NCBI GenBank assembly: GCA_001304035.1
Contig: LJUD01000194.1
Location: forward strand, 1-6,360
Direction: 5' to 3'
Length of the DNA stretch: 6,360 nt
Source: a bacterium SM23_31
GTDB lineage: Bacteria > SM23-31
Each line of letters starts with the position of its first letter. Within the stretch, counting starts at the first letter, position 1. This document shows positions 1 to 5,874 of the stretch, piece after piece. Below the pieces are notes generated by a model. It was given only the letters and a program-made list of their open reading frames with translations, did not search any database and had not been told where the DNA came from. The position numbers were made by a program, and so were the translations under genes.

Positions 1-336
1 AGGTTCAATTTCCGTGCCTGAATTAACCGGTACCGTTGTTTTTGGGCGGGGGAACCCCGCCCCTACAGAATCCATAATGTTTATGACAGCATGGATGTGG
101 TTTGGCATTATGATATATTCATCTAATTCAACGTTATAAAAATGTTTTGGAATTTTATTCCAGCAAATTAATACAATATTGCCAAAATTATTTAATTCAA
201 CCTTTTCCTTGATAACATTCCCCAGAATACATCCATGTTTTTTCGTGCATATTGTAACGAAATACGCGCCGGGCTGGGCATAATCATATTCTTTTAACCG
301 TATTGAACGCCGGTGATGAATTTCTGGATTAAACAC
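1..336 (-). CDS. REP-associated tyrosine transposase (RAYT, Y1_Tnp family), N-terminal part, cut by window edge
   Basis: The minus strand encodes 112 residues with no stop before the window edge. Seen: near the N-terminus is FNPEIHHRRSIRLKEYDY, then AYFVTICT (first beta strand of the Y1 fold), VELDEYIIMPNHIHAVI with the HUH metal-binding motif as H-I-H at 91-99, then VGAGFPRP. Family knowledge: RAYTs are single-strand DNA transposases related to the IS200/IS605 type that cut and join REP hairpins. The catalytic tyrosine should lie about 40-60 residues after HUH, outside the window, so activity cannot be judged. There is no ATG in frame. GTG at 336 is chosen because it starts right at FNPEIHHRR, where homologues usually begin, with a weak GGAA about 10 nt upstream. 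TTG at 349-351 is the alternative, and stops lie just above. A decayed start is possible. A REP hairpin (44-66) is part of the coding frame. Confidence 0.85.
   Translation of the reverse strand, partial: MFNPEIHHRRSIRLKEYDYAQPGAYFVTICTKKHGCILGNVIKEKVELNNFGNIVLICWNKIPKHFYNVELDEYIIMPNHIHAVINIMDSVGAGFPRPKTTVPVNSGTEIEP
44..66 (-). repeat. REP hairpin with GTAG foot, inside the transposase gene
   Basis: Read on the minus strand, GTAG (63-66) is followed by an 8-bp stem, GGGCGGGG at 44-51 of the plus strand pairing with CCCCGCCC at 55-62, around a 3-nt loop. It is translated in frame as VGAGFPRP of the transposase. The same hairpin occurs at 461-484 and 3343-3365. Its flank down to position 1 resembles the flank of the 3343-3365 copy. 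The presence and pairing are direct; calling it REP rests on the neighbouring RAYT and the GTAG foot. Confidence 0.85.
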
Positions 337-382
337 AATAAAATTTTCCAATTTTACATCATTAAATATATTTCATCATTTC

Positions 383-405
383 GTAGGGGTGAGGTTTCCT
401 CGCCC
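383..405 (+). repeat. REP hairpin, variant stem, left half of pair
   Basis: GTAG at 383-386 is followed by GGGTGAGG (387-394), loop TTT, and CCTCGCCC (398-405). The stem is 8 bp with one T-G wobble, and is less GC-rich than the other copies. It is oriented opposite to the 461-484 copy. Confidence 0.75.
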
Positions 406-460
406 TTTCCGCTTTTTGCCACGGAGCGATTAATAAACCGGAAGCTTCGGGATTTGAATT

Positions 461-484
461 GGGGCGGGGAGACCCCGCCCCTAC
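461..484 (-). repeat. REP hairpin, perfect stem, right half of pair
   Basis: GGGGCGGGG (461-469), loop AGA, and CCCCGCCCC (473-481) form a perfect 9-bp stem. CTAC at 481-484 gives GTAG at the 5' foot on the minus strand. It has nearly the same stem as the copies at 44-66 and 3343-3365. Confidence 0.85.
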
Positions 485-548
485 GAGAATTGTGTTTTAT
501 ACAATTTAAAATTATATTTCACACAATTAAATTTGCCCGAAAAACCTC

Positions 549-3254
549 CTACTTTTCCTTCTTCAAATACGGCACACCCTTGACTATCCAATCCGGTGCG
601 GGTTCGCCTTTAAGATAATGGTCGAAAAACTGGTGTACGCGCCTCGTGTAATCTTTCTGGTTCTCTAATCTGCGGAGGCTGTGTCCTTCTCCCGGATACG
701 ACAGGAAAATCACGGGCTTTCCGTTGAAACGGAGCGCGTTGTAAAATTCCATGCCCTGGTTGTATTCAACCGTAGGATCGTCTACTCCATGCAAATACAA
801 CAGCGGCGTATCCATAGTTGTCACACCCGAAATCGGTGATTGGTCCCAGTACAGTTGAAAATCGTCGTAGGGATTAGTTCCATACCGTCCCTGACCGTAA
901 ATATCGTACTGGTGATTATTTTGACCGCTGCCCTTGAAGAGTATATTGAACTCGCCTGCCAGGTTTATTGGAGCGGCGCCGGCGGCAATAGCGGCAAACA
1001 TTTTGGAGCGTGTTGAAATATAGCATGCACCGCCGCCGCTGTAACTGTGTCCGTGCAGCCCGACATGCTCTGGATCGGCATAGCCCATCTCGATCACTTT
1101 CTTTATCGCTGCTTCAACACATTCGAGCATATCGCTGTGAGACGTACGCGTATTAAAATGTATGTCCGGCTGCATCACCAGGTAGCCGTTACTGACAAAT
1201 CTTGCAAACTGCGGTGATGAGGCATACCTCGGCGCTGTATAACGGTGGAGGTTCTGCGAATTCTTTTCGTAGAAATTGACCAGCATGGGAAGACGCTGAC
1301 CTTCTTCGTAGTCATCAGGTATTGCGAGCGTGCCCTGCAGCCGAACGCCGTTGCTGTTTTCAAAGTCGAACAGAATGCGGTGACCCCATTTGTACTCGGA
1401 CTGAAACGGATTTGCATCGGTGATGCGTTTCGGGTATGAAAATTTTGCATCGCTGACATAATAATCCGGGTAGTCCTGAAAGGTTTGGATGGTATACATA
1501 AATTTATCGGCATTCTTTGCTTTATTCGGTCTGCCGAAGCTTTTATCATCGTAAATCAGCTTGATAAGCTTGCCGTCCCGAAGTTCAAAATATCCCGCTT
1601 TTTTCGTCCACTGACCGTATGCAGACAGCATTACCGGTTTGGATAAATCGATGAACCGTTCTTCGGGGTCCGTTCTGACGTAGCTAAAACGGATTTCATC
1701 CCTATCGCCCATACCGCCTGTCAGGTTTGTTGCAGGACTTCCGTCCAGGGGCTGGAGATAAAGGTCATATTGATGGGTTAAAATCACGGCGCTGCCGCCC
1801 TCTGTCCAGCCGGTTACACCATACGGCGGTACTGTTCCCGGATGGTCGTATTCAACGTCAACAAAGCTGACCGGGGCATTTTGAGTAAGGTTGATTTTTT
1901 CGCCGGTTTCAATCTTGTAATCCCAGATATGTCCGTCTTTCCAGTACAGGTAATTCTTGCTATCCGGTGAAAGCCCCAGAGTACGTCCGTGTGCTTTTAA
2001 TATCAGTGTCCGCTCTCCGGTAGCGGTATTCACCCGGTAATAATCAGTCTGTGATTCCTTCCAATCGGATATATATGCCCTGTTATCCTGTCCGATACCC
2101 CACTTGCCGTCTCTGGTAATGCTGATAGTACGCATAGATTCATCCGTAAGCCTGATAAACCGTTTGTCGTTCAGTTTAAAAACTGCCCTGTATGCAAAAT
2201 TCCTGTCTCTTTGGGCTTGTGATTTCTGAACCGATTGAAGCCGGTCGTCTTTCCAGTGAAATATATCAACATCCGCAACCGGCTCGGCGTCTTTTTTCTT
2301 TTCCGGCTCTTTTTCTTGCTCCTTTATCCCTAAAAATATTTTTGTAAGGTCCTCACTCCATGAGAGCCCTCCTTTTTCACTGATAACCATTTCAGCGGGA
2401 AAATCATACGCTTCAGCCGGATTATATTCAAATCTGACAGGTTCGACCTTGTCTAATCCGGTAAAAGCAAGCAGAGTATTGTCTTTTTCCACAAATCCCT
2501 TTTTCTTGATACCTTTCAACAACGTTAGTGCGGTTCCCTCTTCATCCCAGGTCATCTGTTCATAAATTGCTCTGTCCGTATCGAGTATCTTTCGTAAACC
2601 TGATTCCAGGTTGATTAAGATTAATCCGTTCCCGGCTGTGTCCGCAGCATCTACAATGTATGCAAGTATTGTACCCGGCTTATTAAAACTGAAACTCCCG
2701 ACACTCCCGATATTATCCACAATGCCTTTTTCTAAATTCAGCAGAATAAGATCGGTGCCGCTGTGTTTGGCATCAGGATCGGATTTGGTTTTCTTAATTG
2801 CCAGGAACTTAGAACCCTTTGAAAAATTAAAAGAAGCCACATTATCCCAGGTGGTTTTCTCGCCGGTCACCAGATTTATTAACTGCGCCTTGTTGGGGAC
2901 AGGCTTATTAGCAGTACGGCGCTTCTCAGCCTCTTTGCGGGGAAGAGTAAGAGTGTATGTAATCCATTTTTCGTCGTCGGAAAATTGCGGACGCGAGGCA
3001 TAAGGAATTTCAAATTCCTTATCGGTTGATAGATTTTCTACATACAATGTGTCGTCGGCTTCGCGCCGGCTGTAACCGAAGGTTACCCAGTTCCCGTTGT
3101 CGGAGATGGAAGTGGATGTAATGCTCCGCCAGCGTGCAAAATCTTCAAAGCCTAAAGCCTTTTTGCCGGTTTCTTCCTGTGCAAAAAGGGCAGCGGCTGA
3201 AAATATAAATGCCGCTAATAATAGAACCGTCATTAATTTTTTGGATACTTTCAT
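549..3254 (-). CDS. secreted S9-family (prolyl oligopeptidase-type) serine peptidase
   Basis: 901 residues. Role: exported serine peptidase, probably periplasmic or outer-surface, acting on peptides; the actual substrate cannot be read from sequence. Residues 1-25 form a signal peptide (KK, then a hydrophobic core ending ALFA before QEE). Residues about 35-600 look like a beta-propeller with WD/YVTN-type strands, interrupted near 311-327 by a very charged Lys/Glu stretch. Residues about 625-890 are the alpha/beta-hydrolase catalytic domain. The nucleophile is Ser737 in GHSYSGG; the charge-relay Asp is probably Asp826 in HGVDDPTV (Asp825 is adjacent), and the His is His858 in PGEGHSLR. The triad is complete and the frame intact, so the enzyme should be active. 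The tail with FFDHYLKG and a PAPDW motif is usual for the 850-950-residue subgroup seen in Bacteroidetes-like genomes. The ATG at 3254 is fixed by a strong Shine-Dalgarno and by the signal peptide. It has no operon partner: repeats lie on both sides. Confidence 0.95.
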   Translation of the reverse strand: MKVSKKLMTVLLLAAFIFSAAALFAQEETGKKALGFEDFARWRSITSTSISDNGNWVTFGYSRREADDTLYVENLSTDKEFEIPYASRPQFSDDEKWITYTLTLPRKEAEKRRTANKPVPNKAQLINLVTGEKTTWDNVASFNFSKGSKFLAIKKTKSDPDAKHSGTDLILLNLEKGIVDNIGSVGSFSFNKPGTILAYIVDAADTAGNGLILINLESGLRKILDTDRAIYEQMTWDEEGTALTLLKGIKKKGFVEKDNTLLAFTGLDKVEPVRFEYNPAEAYDFPAEMVISEKGGLSWSEDLTKIFLGIKEQEKEPEKKKDAEPVADVDIFHWKDDRLQSVQKSQAQRDRNFAYRAVFKLNDKRFIRLTDESMRTISITRDGKWGIGQDNRAYISDWKESQTDYYRVNTATGERTLILKAHGRTLGLSPDSKNYLYWKDGHIWDYKIETGEKINLTQNAPVSFVDVEYDHPGTVPPYGVTGWTEGGSAVILTHQYDLYLQPLDGSPATNLTGGMGDRDEIRFSYVRTDPEERFIDLSKPVMLSAYGQWTKKAGYFELRDGKLIKLIYDDKSFGRPNKAKNADKFMYTIQTFQDYPDYYVSDAKFSYPKRITDANPFQSEYKWGHRILFDFENSNGVRLQGTLAIPDDYEEGQRLPMLVNFYEKNSQNLHRYTAPRYASSPQFARFVSNGYLVMQPDIHFNTRTSHSDMLECVEAAIKKVIEMGYADPEHVGLHGHSYSGGGACYISTRSKMFAAIAAGAAPINLAGEFNILFKGSGQNNHQYDIYGQGRYGTNPYDDFQLYWDQSPISGVTTMDTPLLYLHGVDDPTVEYNQGMEFYNALRFNGKPVIFLSYPGEGHSLRRLENQKDYTRRVHQFFDHYLKGEPAPDWIVKGVPYLKKEK

Positions 3255-3260
3255 TGCCTT

Positions 3261-3268
3261 CCTCCTTT
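3261..3268 (-). promoter_or_regulatory. Shine-Dalgarno of the S9 peptidase gene
   Basis: Minus-strand AAAGGAGG lies 6 nt before the ATG at 3254. It is nearly full complementarity to the 16S tail, far better than any other start in this window, which suggests strong translation. No convincing -35/-10 pair was found upstream of it. Confidence 0.85.
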
Positions 3269-3302
3269 AATTTTTTTGACCTTGATTAATGTTTGCCTGA
3301 GT

Positions 3303-3365
3303 AAAGGTAATTGCCTTGCCTGAATTAATCGGCATTGTTTTTGGGCGGGGAATCCCCGCCCCTAC
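3303..3365 (-). repeat. REP hairpin with extended flank, upstream of S9 gene
   Basis: GGGCGGGG (3343-3350), loop AAT, and CCCCGCCC (3354-3361) form a perfect 8-bp stem with minus-strand GTAG at 3362-3365. On the minus strand the hairpin is followed by AAAAACAA, then a tract with TTAATTCAGGCA. The same order occurs after the 44-66 hairpin inside the transposase gene, so similarity covers about 60 bp and not just the hairpin. It lies about 50 bp above the S9 start, where it may sit in or near that gene's promoter or leader. Confidence 0.8.
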
Positions 3366-3808
3366 GTGGATAATTTATTATACAAGTTATTCATGTTCAA
3401 CCGCGAAATGGTCTTTTCATATCACAGATTGCCGCAAAGCGGTTGCTGTGGAAGTATATGCAATAAAATGTACTCCTTCGGAACGGAAAACCTTGACGTT
3501 TTTTTAATGATACAAACATTCTAAAACCAGGAAGCTTCCGGAGTGGTAATTTCTGGGTGATCCCGATGGTTCGGGACGCATTAACTGCGATTAGACTAAT
3601 AAAATCAATTTATACCAATATAAAAAATTACTCTAAAAACAAAAAGGTAATTTTTTCAGCCCGGTAATATATTTATACGCTTATTATTTATTACCATATA
3701 TTATACAAATTATTCAAAATTGTCTGTTTGTTATAAATTTATCGTTGCTATTTATTTAGGATTTTATTATTATGCTATTGAGAATAAACTTCGAGATCAT
3801 AATATCTT
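3366..3808. other. intergenic region between divergent S9 and lipoprotein genes
   Basis: No gene is supported. Open frames here start in repeat DNA, lack ribosome binding sites and look like no family. The stretch 3366-3520 is of mixed composition and may be repeat or gene debris. About 3524-3590 holds palindromes. From about 3600 to 3808 the DNA is very AT-rich, as expected for the lipoprotein promoter, but no -35/-10 pair stands out enough to call. Confidence 0.6.
3561..3576. repeat. short hairpin, TCCCGA stem
   Basis: TCCCGA (3561-3566), loop TGGT, and TCGGGA (3571-3576) form a perfect 6-bp stem with a 4-nt loop. A small CGCA/TGCG pair (3577-3589) follows, and a GGAAGCTTCC palindrome (3530-3539) stands just before. 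No T-run follows, so it is not called a terminator. The group may be another dispersed palindromic element. Confidence 0.55.
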
Positions 3809-3810
3809 AT

Positions 3811-3815
3811 GGTGG
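3811..3815 (+). promoter_or_regulatory. probable Shine-Dalgarno choosing the inner lipoprotein start
   Basis: GGTGG ends 5 nt before the ATG at 3821. The in-frame ATG at 3809 has only a weak GAGA about 11 nt upstream. This favours 3821 as the start, giving an MRKIIG N-terminus typical of a lipoprotein signal. Confidence 0.5.
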
Positions 3816-3820
3816 TCAAA

Positions 3821-4999
3821 ATGCGAAAAATTATCGGCATTGCCCTTACAATTTTTCTTATTCAGAGCTGCACTGCGGAACCGGATAAGCCTTTTACAAC
3901 AGAAGTGCCGGTTTTTACCGATGCGCTTACGCTTGAACTCTCATTCGGGGACGAGAATGTACCGGATGAGTTCCTGCTTGCACGTCCAATGGGGCTGGAT
4001 GTTAACAACGATGGAGACATCTACATTGCGGATGAAGAGAGGCTTAAAGTATTTGATGAAAACGGCACGCCAAAAACAATTATTGGAGGACCAGGTGAAG
4101 GACCCGGTGAATTCAGGATGTTAATGGATATTGGAATAAGTCCATCAGGTTATATTGCTGCAGGCACGCCAACGGAATATAATCTCTTCTCTCCAAAAAA
4201 TGAATTCATTCGTAAATATGATATTCTAAGGAGTCCAATCAGTAAAATACTGGTCAGTGAGAACGTAAATATACCGGCATCGACGAGTAGACTATACATG
4301 ATAAGTAAAAACGAATTTGTTCTTACTGGGTCCGGGTCGAAACGAACAGAGGATGACCCCGAAGCAAGCTATAGAGTACTTGTTCATGTGTTGGATGATT
4401 CGGTATCGGTTTTAGCTGAATATAAAGACGTACAGAGGATTGTCGTGGATGAGATTCCAACAACAATTCAATTATTGGGAGATTTTCAATGGGGATTGTT
4501 GTCCGGAAACCGGGTTGTTTTTACTCATTCAGCATATGATAAAAGGGACGAACAGAACAATTCATATTATATTTTAAATGTTGTTTCATTAGATACCGGT
4601 GAAAGAACAGACTTTTCAACCGCGTATGAGAAAACTGAAATTGCCGACTCCATAATAGCAAAACAGCGCTGGAGGGGGATTTCAGCAATGGATACCGATC
4701 GTGAAAAACTGAACAAAATAGTGCGTGATAAAGTAAAGGAATTAAAGTATTTTCCCCCAATCATGAATATTCTTACAGACAACAAGTACGTTTTTGCTTT
4801 TCTATATCATAATAATTATGAATCCGAGAGCATTGCTCACGTCATCGATGTTAATTCCGGCAAACATATTTCAACCATTCATTTACCGTTTGTTCCGATT
4901 CAAATTAAAAACGGGTATGCTTACAGGATTAAGAGCGGACCGGATATTTTCCCGGTGGTGGAGAAATACAAAATCAATCCTGCGGTGTACGGAAAGTAG
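3821..4999 (+). CDS. 6-bladed beta-propeller lipoprotein (NHL-like)
   Basis: 392 residues from this start (396 if ATG 3809 is used). Seen: a short positively charged N-terminus, hydrophobic core and lipobox-like IQSC put a lipidated cysteine at residue 17, so the protein is most likely anchored in a membrane on the outside of the cytoplasm. Residues about 48-100 hold the clearest propeller signature: FLLARPMGLDVNNDGDIYIA, then VFDENG, then GGPGEGPGEF, the glycine-rich turn common to NHL-like 6-bladed propellers. Later blades are more diverged (VIDVNSGKHISTI near the end). Family knowledge: Bacteroidetes-like genomes carry many such proteins, mostly of unknown role; ligand binding is presumed. 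No catalytic residues are visible and no function is claimed. It stands alone, divergent from the S9 gene, with a repeat-filled region downstream in which a remnant of a second propeller gene lies on the opposite strand. Confidence 0.85.
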   Translation: MRKIIGIALTIFLIQSCTAEPDKPFTTEVPVFTDALTLELSFGDENVPDEFLLARPMGLDVNNDGDIYIADEERLKVFDENGTPKTIIGGPGEGPGEFRMLMDIGISPSGYIAAGTPTEYNLFSPKNEFIRKYDILRSPISKILVSENVNIPASTSRLYMISKNEFVLTGSGSKRTEDDPEASYRVLVHVLDDSVSVLAEYKDVQRIVVDEIPTTIQLLGDFQWGLLSGNRVVFTHSAYDKRDEQNNSYYILNVVSLDTGERTDFSTAYEKTEIADSIIAKQRWRGISAMDTDREKLNKIVRDKVKELKYFPPIMNILTDNKYVFAFLYHNNYESESIAHVIDVNSGKHISTIHLPFVPIQIKNGYAYRIKSGPDIFPVVEKYKINPAVYGK

Positions 5000-5151
5000 A
5001 GCTGGCTCCGACACTTAGTGAACCCGAGTACTTGGGGCGAGTTAATGTTAAGGATTTTATATAGCACATCACGATATTTTATAACAAAACTTTTGCAAAA
5101 ATAACTTTTAAGGCAAAATTAAGTATTATGTTGTATCTTAGAAGCGAGTTT

Positions 5152-5235
5152 GCCATCCCGAGCACTCGGGACTCCTCGCAATGACGAGCAATAAATGTCA
5201 TTTCGAGCGTAGTCGAGAAATCTCCTCGCAATGAC
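5152..5235. repeat. two direct copies of a 34-39 bp repeat ending CTCGCAATGAC
   Basis: Copy 1 is 5152-5185 and copy 2 is 5197-5235. Both start with a GYCAT-type sequence, carry a CCCGAG/CTCGGG or TCGAG-type small hairpin (perfect CCCGAG-CA-CTCGGG at 5157-5170 in copy 1), and end TCCTCGCAATGAC. The copies start 45 bp apart. Copy 2 has matching GTCATT and AATGAC at its two ends. From memory, elements with this GAGCGTAGTCGAG core are dispersed in many bacterial genomes; I could not check this. Confidence 0.75.
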
Positions 5236-5252
5236 TATTTGATCTTGGATGG

Positions 5253-5276
5253 CACCCCCAAACTCGTTTGGGGGTG
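5253..5276. repeat. 10-bp perfect hairpin with CTCG loop
   Basis: CACCCCCAAA (5253-5262), loop CTCG, and TTTGGGGGTG (5267-5276) form a hairpin. It is followed by a run of A on the plus strand and has no T-run after it on either strand, so a Rho-independent terminator is unlikely. Its left arm is part of the inner inverted repeat of the larger element. Confidence 0.7.
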
Positions 5277-5343
5277 AAAAATGATCCTTAATATCGCAAA
5301 ATTTGAAAAAGTTTTGTTATAAAGTTTACAGATTGATATAATT

Positions 5344-5371
5344 GTAGGGGCACAGCGCGCTGTGCCCCTAC
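5344..5371. repeat. 28-base perfect palindrome with GTAG at both ends
   Basis: Fourteen bases (5344-5357) are followed by their exact reverse complement (5358-5371) with no loop. The ends are GTAGGGG and CCCCTAC, identical to the foot of the REP hairpins elsewhere in the window, but the core is CACAGCG instead of CGGGG. It is probably a second REP class recognised by the same or a related transposase. Confidence 0.8.
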
Positions 5372-5400
5372 GGCATTTAATCATTTATGAACATAAAATC

Positions 5401-5724
5401 TTACTTTTCCAAAATTTCATATTCGTACAGATTCACGCCTTCATAATCAGAAAAATATATGCGGTCGTCGAAAATTTTCATAACAAATGCATTAATTGTC
5501 AGCGGAATTCTGCCGAGAAGAATGCCCTCAGGACTGAAGATTTCTAATTCCAGAAGGTCAGCGGCGGTTGTTAATTCTTTTCCGCCAGAGGCGGATCAGC
5601 CTCTGGCTGAAATAAAGATATCCACGTTAATCATGTTATCGGTATCCCGGCTTTTTGGCTGCTTTTTGTGTGTACACACCCAGGCACTACTTTGTAACAG
5701 CCGCAGGGCTCGGTTTATACATGA
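5401..5724 (-). pseudogene. C-terminal remnant of a 6-bladed beta-propeller protein
   Basis: Translating the minus strand down to the stop at 5401-5403 gives about 60 residues that read as real protein: LELEIFSPEGILLGRI, then FVMKIFDDRIYFSDYEG, then the terminal YEYEILEK. This is the usual last blade of 6-bladed propeller proteins, comparable in pattern to the end of the intact lipoprotein in this window. The frame is broken by TGA at 5596-5598, which lies in an inserted hairpin element. Upstream the same frame continues with WVCTHKKQPKSRD and VNVDIF-like text to about 5724, beyond which are more stops and no propeller-like sequence. There is no start codon or ribosome binding site. Most of the gene (some 250 or more residues) is missing. 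The exact left limit in protein terms is uncertain, and only 5401-5580 is secure. Confidence 0.7.
5581..5610. repeat. 30-bp double-hairpin palindromic element inside the pseudogene
   Basis: Two alternative folds are visible. One large hairpin is GCCAGAGGC (5584-5592) with GCCTCTGGC (5599-5607). The other is two small tandem hairpins, TCCGCC-AGA-GGCGGA (5581-5595) and TCAGCC-TCT-GGCTGA (5596-5610). Its 30-bp length keeps the frame, but it brings in a TGA for the remnant gene. The edges of the element and the 30-bp unit coincide with the symmetry limits. Confidence 0.75.
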
Positions 5725-5807
5725 TTATTTACACCTTTTAATTAATGCAGTTTAGTAATTGAAATATTAAAAAAAGCGCTAATTCTCGTTATTTGTAAAG
5801 TTTATTC

Positions 5808-5836
5808 TTGCTTTTTATCTACGATTGCATTACTAT
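5808..5836 (+). promoter_or_regulatory. possible sigma-70-type promoter for yraN
   Basis: TTGCTT (5808-5813) and TACTAT (5831-5836) are separated by exactly 17 bp, about 80 bp before the yraN start. Matches to consensus are only 3/6 and 4/6, so this is tentative. A GATAAT further down (5840-5845) is a better -10 but lacks a -35 partner. Confidence 0.25.
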
Positions 5837-5874
5837 TTAGATAATCAAGTAAATTTCAAAAACCAATTGCCGAA

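Larger units (their letters stand above)
383..484. repeat. BIME-like convergent pair of REP hairpins
   Basis: Two hairpins lie in opposite orientation, about 55 bp apart, with GTAG/CTAC at both outer edges. The stretch is just upstream of the transposase start and downstream of the S9 peptidase stop, so it separates the two genes. This is the arrangement of bacterial interspersed mosaic elements in enterobacteria, where RAYT substrates come in inverted pairs. The spacer holds a HindIII-like palindrome at 440-449. No reading frame of note crosses it. The hairpins could also slow transcription or protect mRNA ends, but no T-tract follows either, so a classic terminator is not supported. Confidence 0.75.
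5078..5323. mobile_element. MITE-like nested inverted-repeat element, no coding capacity
   Basis: The left end begins TTTATAACAAAACTTTT, and the reverse complement of the right end begins with the same 17 bases; a short weaker match including TTAAGG follows. Inside these arms lies a second inverted pair: CGAGTTT then GCCATCC at 5145-5158, and its complement at 5247-5266 with 6 extra bases. The middle holds two direct copies of another repeat (5152-5235). No obvious target-site duplication was found beside the ends. Terminal inverted repeats, about 246 bp and no gene are what a MITE looks like. A long structured transcript or stacked independent repeats are alternatives. Confidence 0.5.
5000..5400. 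other. gene-free region packed with inverted repeats
   Basis: No coding sequence is supported between the lipoprotein stop and the pseudogene end. The stretch is almost filled by the nested inverted-repeat element (5078-5323) and the 28-base palindrome (5344-5371). Right after the lipoprotein stop there is only a weak possible hairpin near 5022-5037 without a T-tract, so no terminator is called. Confidence 0.65.

Noticed and set aside
488..528. AATTGTGT/ACACAATT inverted repeat after the S9 stop as a terminator
   Set aside because: An 8-bp AT-rich stem with a 25-nt loop is too weak, and no T-tract is placed properly.
313..618. Plus-strand open frame of 101 codons
   Set aside because: It runs antisense through the RAYT start, the REP pair and the end of the S9 gene; no ribosome binding site or family resemblance.
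1175..1549. Minus-strand open frame inside the S9 gene
   Set aside because: Out-of-frame shadow of the peptidase coding sequence, which is uninterrupted and clearly real.
2611..3003. Plus-strand open frame opposite the S9 propeller region
   Set aside because: Antisense shadow with no start signal and no recognisable protein.
3316..3507. Plus-strand open frame of 63 codons in the intergenic region
   Set aside because: Its first third is the REP hairpin, it has no Shine-Dalgarno and the protein resembles nothing known.
3720..4124. Plus-strand frame overlapping the lipoprotein start
   Set aside because: Different frame from the lipoprotein, whose signal peptide and propeller motifs fix the true frame.
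5152..5235. CRISPR array
   Set aside because: Only two diverged copies with an 11-bp gap, no regular spacers and no cas genes.
5253..5276. Rho-independent terminator
   Set aside because: The stem is strong but no T-run follows on either strand, and it belongs to the inverted-repeat element.
5668..5679. GTGTGTACACAC 12-base palindrome as an operator
   Set aside because: It lies inside the decayed gene fragment, has no neighbouring start to regulate, and alternating GT/AC symmetry can arise by chance.
5362..5755. Two plus-strand open frames between the palindrome and yraN
   Set aside because: They are antisense to the beta-propeller remnant, whose minus-strand translation is the meaningful one.
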